NCBI GenBank assembly: GCA_016183765.1
Contig: JACPEA010000013.1
Coordinates: 62,001 to 126,000, forward strand
Origin: Bacteroidota bacterium
GTDB lineage: Bacteria > Bacteroidota > Bacteroidia > Chitinophagales > Chitinophagaceae
Direction of reading: 5' to 3'
DNA: 64,000 nt
The notes below the pieces were generated by a model. The model did no database searches. It had not been told where the DNA came from and worked only from the letters and a program-made list of their open reading frames with translations. The translations under genes were made by a program, and so were the position numbers. Below are positions 60,591 to 64,000 of the stretch, piece by piece. Every line of letters starts with the position of its first letter. Position 1 is the first letter of the stretch.

Positions 60591-62045
60591 ATGACCAAGA
60601 TTGCCGTAGCAAATGGGGATGGGATCGGTCCGGAGATCATGGACGCCGTCCTTTCTATCTTTAAAGCAGCCAAAGTACCCCTGGAATATGTGTTCGTGGA
60701 TATGGGAAAATGGGTGTTCGACAAAGGGTACAGTAATGGAATGACGCCCGAGGCGCAACAGACCATCGAATCATTGGGTATCCTGTTCAAGGGCCCGATG
60801 GAAACCCCGAAAGGCAAAGGCGTAAAAAGTGTGAATGTTACGGCAAGAAAGACCTGGAACACCTACGCCAATAAAAGGACTTTCCAGACCCTGCACGGGG
60901 TGGATACAGTTTTCAGTAAAGCCGGTATCCCCATTGATATTACCATCGTTCGTGAGAACATTGAAGATACGTATGGCGGTGTGGAACACCTGCTTACGCA
61001 TGATGTGGCCCTGAGCCGCCGTTTCATTACCCGCCCGGGCAGTATGCAGGTGATCAGGTACGCTTTCGAAATGGCCAAGAAAAAAGGCGCCCGCCGTATT
61101 ACCTGCGGTCATAAGGCCAATATCATGAAACTGACCGATGGACTGTTCCTGGAAGTATTCTATGAAGTGGCGAAAGACTACCCCGAACTGAAAGCCGATG
61201 ATGTGATCGTGGATGACCTCTGTATGAAACTGGTAAGCCGCCCCGATCTGTTCGATGTGGTGGTGCTGACCAACCTGCAGGGTGATATTGTAAGTGATCT
61301 TTGTGCCGGACTGGTGGGTGGACTGGGTTTTGCCCCTTCTGCCAATATCGGCGACCATATCTCTATTTTTGAAGCCGTACACGGCACCGCACCGGATATT
61401 GCCGGTAAGAATATTGCCAACCCTACAGCACTCCTGCTCAGCAGTTTTGGCATGCTGCACCACCTGGGACTGATGGAAGCGGCCATCATGATGGAAAATG
61501 CGCTGTTGTATACACTGGAAAGCGGCGTACATACGGGTGATTTTGGGGATCGTTCTACCAAATCGCTGAGTACCACAGAGTTCGCAGCGGCTATTATTGC
61601 TAATTTTGGAAAACTGCCGGCGCATAACCCCAAAGCCTCCATTGCTAACCAGCCCCCTACACCTACCCATTTCAAACTGGAAAGGAACCCCATGCTGGAA
61701 AGTGAGGAACTGCGTGAGGAAGTGATCGTTGGGGTGGATATGTTCATTGAGAGTAATCTCCAGCCTGCCGCTATTGCCGAAAAATGCCTGGCACATACTT
61801 CCGACCTGTTCAAACTGGTGACCATCAGTAACCGGGGTACGCAGGTATGGCCCAAGGGCTCCTCGTACACCAACCTGGTGAACCAGTATACCTGCCGTTT
61901 CGAGAGCCTGGGCGAAGTGCCGTTGACACAGGTGGATATATTGGAGCTGTACAAACGACTGATGCAGGATTTCAAGGTCTGCTCAACCGAATTACTGAAT
62001 ATGTGGGGCGACAAAAAGGCTTACAGCCTGGCACAGGGCCAATAA
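60591..62045 (+). CDS. icd: NADP-type isocitrate dehydrogenase, long (Thermus-like) form
   Basis: TCA-cycle enzyme converting isocitrate to 2-oxoglutarate and CO2. The 484-residue protein has the isocitrate/isopropylmalate dehydrogenase fold: Asn-Gly-Asp-Gly-Ile-Gly-Pro-Glu at the start, substrate-site Ser-Val-Asn-Val-Thr-Ala-Arg-Lys, Arg-Glu-Asn-Ile-Glu-Asp-Thr-Tyr-Gly-Gly, Asp-Asp-Leu-Cys-Met-Lys, Asn-Leu-Gln-Gly-Asp-Ile-Val-Ser-Asp, and the cofactor loop His-Gly-Thr-Ala-Pro-Asp-Ile-Ala-Gly. The fold ends near residue 335; a further 150 residues form a C-terminal domain like that of the Thermus enzyme. NADP preference is from the family, not read directly. Own promoter box and terminator. 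Confidence 0.93.
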   Translation: MTKIAVANGDGIGPEIMDAVLSIFKAAKVPLEYVFVDMGKWVFDKGYSNGMTPEAQQTIESLGILFKGPMETPKGKGVKSVNVTARKTWNTYANKRTFQTLHGVDTVFSKAGIPIDITIVRENIEDTYGGVEHLLTHDVALSRRFITRPGSMQVIRYAFEMAKKKGARRITCGHKANIMKLTDGLFLEVFYEVAKDYPELKADDVIVDDLCMKLVSRPDLFDVVVLTNLQGDIVSDLCAGLVGGLGFAPSANIGDHISIFEAVHGTAPDIAGKNIANPTALLLSSFGMLHHLGLMEAAIMMENALLYTLESGVHTGDFGDRSTKSLSTTEFAAAIIANFGKLPAHNPKASIANQPPTPTHFKLERNPMLESEELREEVIVGVDMFIESNLQPAAIAEKCLAHTSDLFKLVTISNRGTQVWPKGSSYTNLVNQYTCRFESLGEVPLTQVDILELYKRLMQDFKVCSTELLNMWGDKKAYSLAQGQ

Positions 62046-62068
62046 CCCATTATTTACAGGTTTTTTAC

Positions 62069-62113
62069 GGGTAACCGGGGTAGAACGCGCTTCTGTCCCG
62101 GTTATCCTTTTTT
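62069..62113 (+). terminator. Intrinsic terminator after icd
   Basis: GGGTAACCGGG and CCCGGTTATCC pair with one mismatch over a 17-base loop and are followed by a T-run. Confidence 0.8.
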
Positions 62114-62181
62114 TAGCCGGTTTAGCGTAGTTCTCTTTTTTACCGTAATTTCACGGCTCATTTTAAAAGAGCAATCGAACT

Positions 62182-63807
62182 ATGGCTGAAGCGATCTTAA
62201 TGCCCCGCCTGAGCGACACCATGACCGAAGGTGTTATTGCCGCCTGGCATAAAAATATCGGGGATACCGTGAAGAAAGGTGATCTGTTGGCAGAAGTAGA
62301 AACAGACAAAGCCACTATGGAGCTGGAAAGCTACCAGGACGGCGTTTTATTACATATAGGGACCCCTACCGGCGGTAAATTACAGGTGAACGACCTGTTG
62401 GCTATTTTTGGTAAACCCGGAGAAGATATTTCAGCCTTGCTGGCAAAACATGCCGGTGGTGCCAAAGCTGCTGAAGCAGCTCCACAAGCCGCCCCTGCCG
62501 CACCAGCCGCTGCTCCTGCAGCCGCATCAGCAGCATTGGATGTATCTGCTATGGAAGAAGTGGTACTGATGCCCCGCTTGAGTGATACCATGACCGAAGG
62601 GGTCATTGCAGGCTGGCACAAGAATGTAGGCGACACCGTAAAAAAAGGAGAAGTACTGGCCGATATCGAAACCGATAAAGCCACTATGGAACTGGAAAGT
62701 TATAAAGATGGCGTGCTGTTGTACCAGGGTGCCCAACCCGGTGAAAAGATACAGGTGAACGACCTGCTCTGCATCATCGGTAAACCAGGCCTGGATGTAA
62801 ATGCCATTGTGGCCGCGGTGAAAGCCGGCGGTAGCAAAACAACAGAAGCGACGCCAGCACCGGCTGCCACTGCTTCTGTACCAGCTGCTTCTCCGGCCCC
62901 TGCACCGGCAGCAGCACCTGCCGCTGTAGTGAACGAAGGAAGGATATTTGCTTCGCCACTGGCTAAGAAGATCGCCAGCGAAAAAGGGATCGACCTGCGT
63001 TACGTAAAAGGCAGCGGCGATAATGGAAGGATCACCAAAACAGACGTAAACACCTACAGCCCTGCAGCCAGCGCAGCGCCTGCGGCCAAAAGCAGTGCAC
63101 CCGTAGCGGCAGCACCAGCGGGTGTGGTAAGTTTTGATGAAGTGCCCGTATCGCAGATGCGCAAGACCATTGCCCGCCGTTTGGGCGAGAGCCTGTTCAC
63201 CGCCCCGCATTTCTACCTCACCATGACCATTGATATGGACGCAGCCGTAGCCGCCCGCGTCAGGATCAATGAAGTGGCCCCGGTTAAGATCAGCTTTAAC
63301 GATATGGTGCTGAAAGCAACGGCACTTGCCCTGAAACAGCACCCGAAAGTGAACAGCAGCTGGCTGGGCGATAAGATCCGTTACAACCATCATATCAATA
63401 TCGGGGTGGCGGTAGCGGTGGAAGATGGCCTGCTGGTTCCGGTGGTTCGTTTTGCCGATACCAAATCACTGAGCCAGATCGGAGCAGAAGTAAAAGAATA
63501 CGCACAGAAAGCAAAAGATAAAAAATTACAACCCGCCGATTGGGAAGGAAGCACGTTCACGATCTCTAACCTGGGTATGTTCGGCATCGACCAGTTCACT
63601 GCCATCATTAACCCGCCGGATTCCTGCATACTGGCAGTAGGGGGTATTTCACAGGTGCCGGTGGTGAAGAACGGACAGGTGGTTCCGGGTAATATCATGA
63701 AAGTGACCATGAGCTGCGATCACCGCTCAGTGGATGGCGCTACCGGCGCCGCTTTCCTGCAAACGCTGAAAAGCCTGCTGGAAGAGCCGTTGAGGATGTT
63801 GGTGTAA
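62182..63807 (+). CDS. Dihydrolipoyl acyltransferase (E2), two lipoyl domains, pyruvate dehydrogenase type
   Basis: Core of a 2-oxoacid dehydrogenase complex; moves the acyl group from E1 to CoA. The 541-residue protein has lipoyl domain 1 (1-80, lipoylated Lys43 in Glu-Thr-Asp-Lys-Ala), an Ala/Pro hinge, lipoyl domain 2 (124-203, Lys166 in the same motif), a second hinge, the E1/E3-binding domain (254-290; Ala-Ser-Pro-Leu-Ala-Lys-Lys-Ile-Ala), a third hinge and the catalytic domain with His514 and Asp518 in Asp-His-Arg-Ser-Val-Asp-Gly. Two near-identical lipoyl domains and the Pro-Arg-Leu-Ser-Asp-Thr-Met-Thr-Glu-Gly start favour acetyl transfer. Neither E1 nor E3 is adjacent; a fused E1 lies 51 kb away in this window. 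Confidence 0.94.
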   Translation: MAEAILMPRLSDTMTEGVIAAWHKNIGDTVKKGDLLAEVETDKATMELESYQDGVLLHIGTPTGGKLQVNDLLAIFGKPGEDISALLAKHAGGAKAAEAAPQAAPAAPAAAPAAASAALDVSAMEEVVLMPRLSDTMTEGVIAGWHKNVGDTVKKGEVLADIETDKATMELESYKDGVLLYQGAQPGEKIQVNDLLCIIGKPGLDVNAIVAAVKAGGSKTTEATPAPAATASVPAASPAPAPAAAPAAVVNEGRIFASPLAKKIASEKGIDLRYVKGSGDNGRITKTDVNTYSPAASAAPAAKSSAPVAAAPAGVVSFDEVPVSQMRKTIARRLGESLFTAPHFYLTMTIDMDAAVAARVRINEVAPVKISFNDMVLKATALALKQHPKVNSSWLGDKIRYNHHINIGVAVAVEDGLLVPVVRFADTKSLSQIGAEVKEYAQKAKDKKLQPADWEGSTFTISNLGMFGIDQFTAIINPPDSCILAVGGISQVPVVKNGQVVPGNIMKVTMSCDHRSVDGATGAAFLQTLKSLLEEPLRMLV

Positions 63808-63853
63808 TCACAATGAGTGAATGATAGAATGAGTGGATGAGTGAATGAGAATA
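63808..63853 (+). repeat. Degenerate octamer array, GAGTGAAT word
   Basis: After the E2 stop codon, words GAGTGAAT, GATAGAAT, GAGTGGAT, GAGTGAAT and GAGAATAA follow each other with an 8-base period and no opposing arm. It resembles the heptad arrays in style but differs in period and in having one side only. Confidence 0.6.
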
Positions 63854-63857
63854 ATAG

Positions 63858-63913
63858 GTTGTATATAAGAGAAAGGCCTTCCTGATCGGGAAGGCCTTTC
63901 TCTTATATACAAC
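63858..63913. terminator. 25-base perfect hairpin after E2
   Basis: Bases 63858-63882 and 63889-63913 are exact reverse complements around a 6-base loop; the stem centre is GAAAGGCCTTCC. The stem is much longer than in ordinary terminators, and no T-run follows, although the arms contain TATATAAGAG-type AT-rich ends. Confidence 0.7.
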
Positions 63914-64000
63914 ATTCGCTATTGCCTATTGACCCGTCAATCGTGAGTAGTGAGTGGTGAGTAGGGAGTGATTCACAATTCACCATTGCCCATTCACTTC
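63914..64000. repeat. Heptad palindromic array, GTGARTS word, cut by the window edge
   Basis: Words ATTCGCT, ATTGCCT and ATTGACC lead into GTCAATC, GTGAGTA, GTGAGTG, GTGAGTA and GGGAGTG (from 63936), then ATTCACA, ATTCACC, ATTGCCC and ATTCACT to the edge. Same word family as the arrays at 4.0, 7.4 and 8.8 kb, and directly joined to the long hairpin before it. Confidence 0.75.

Noticed and set aside
60771..61796. A 341-codon open frame antisense to icd
   Set aside because: The plus-strand frame is a complete isocitrate dehydrogenase; the antisense product shows no domain, and such mirror frames are frequent in this base composition.
62527..63393. A 288-codon open frame antisense to the E2 gene
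   Set aside because: Its composition (runs of Cys, Arg, Gly) comes from the Ala/Pro hinges read backwards; E2 is complete on the plus strand.

Overview
This is a 64 kb chromosomal stretch from a member of the Bacteroidota, most likely the Chitinophagaceae. The evidence is a SusC/SusD pair with an ECF sigma/FecR regulatory pair, GldB next to glutamine-dependent NAD synthase, a fused E1 alpha/beta 2-oxoacid dehydrogenase, many exported peptidases, few Shine-Dalgarno sequences, and repeated TAnnTTTG promoter elements just upstream of start codons. No rRNA, tRNA, insertion sequence, prophage or CRISPR array was recognised.

Layout. 1-4.5 kb: end of an acetyltransferase gene, eno, an FtsB/DivIC-like division protein, a small acidic protein, an exported esterase, nth, yjbR. 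4.5-11 kb: a 2-oxoacid:ferredoxin oxidoreductase alpha subunit without a neighbouring beta subunit, a polysaccharide deacetylase, a Bax inhibitor-1 family protein and a fused E1. 11-17 kb: a tricorn-like protease, an exported class C beta-lactamase-fold hydrolase, a heavy-metal-associated domain protein and a secreted protein with three His/Cys motifs. 17.2-18.6 kb: an AT-rich island with an HTH/PIN pair (probable toxin-antitoxin). 18.6-26.8 kb: five minus-strand genes for exported amidases and peptidases, several suited to D-amino-acid peptides. 27-33.8 kb: prfA, galE and a phosphate cluster (response regulator, histidine kinase, DUF47 protein, PiT transporter). 33.9-48.7 kb: two large exported proteins, an MBL hydrolase, dgkA-terC-pyrD, thiolase, UspA, methyltransferase, nadE and gldB. 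48.9-60 kb: a SusCD locus (ECF sigma, FecR, SusC, SusD, LamG lipoprotein, FG-GAP/ASPIC-UnbV lipoprotein) with no glycoside hydrolase. 60-64 kb: apaG, isocitrate dehydrogenase and a two-lipoyl E2.

The most unusual signal is not a gene. At least ten places, nearly all intergenic, are filled with degenerate 7-base words in strict register. One arm reads a word such as GTGAGTG and the other its reverse complement, so each stretch folds on itself. Many start exactly at, or supply, the stop codon of the gene before. The word differs between loci: GTGARTS at 4.0, 7.4-7.9, 8.8, 9.95 and 63.9 kb; GCTGTGA after eno; GGTAATT, TTGAATA and CTGGATA in three successive gaps of the phosphate cluster. One array is read in frame inside the linker of the E1 fusion, and another has been amplified threefold together with the last codons of the deacetylase gene. 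I know of no named family in this phylum that matches; short tandemly repeated heptamers of filamentous cyanobacteria are the nearest comparison I can name.
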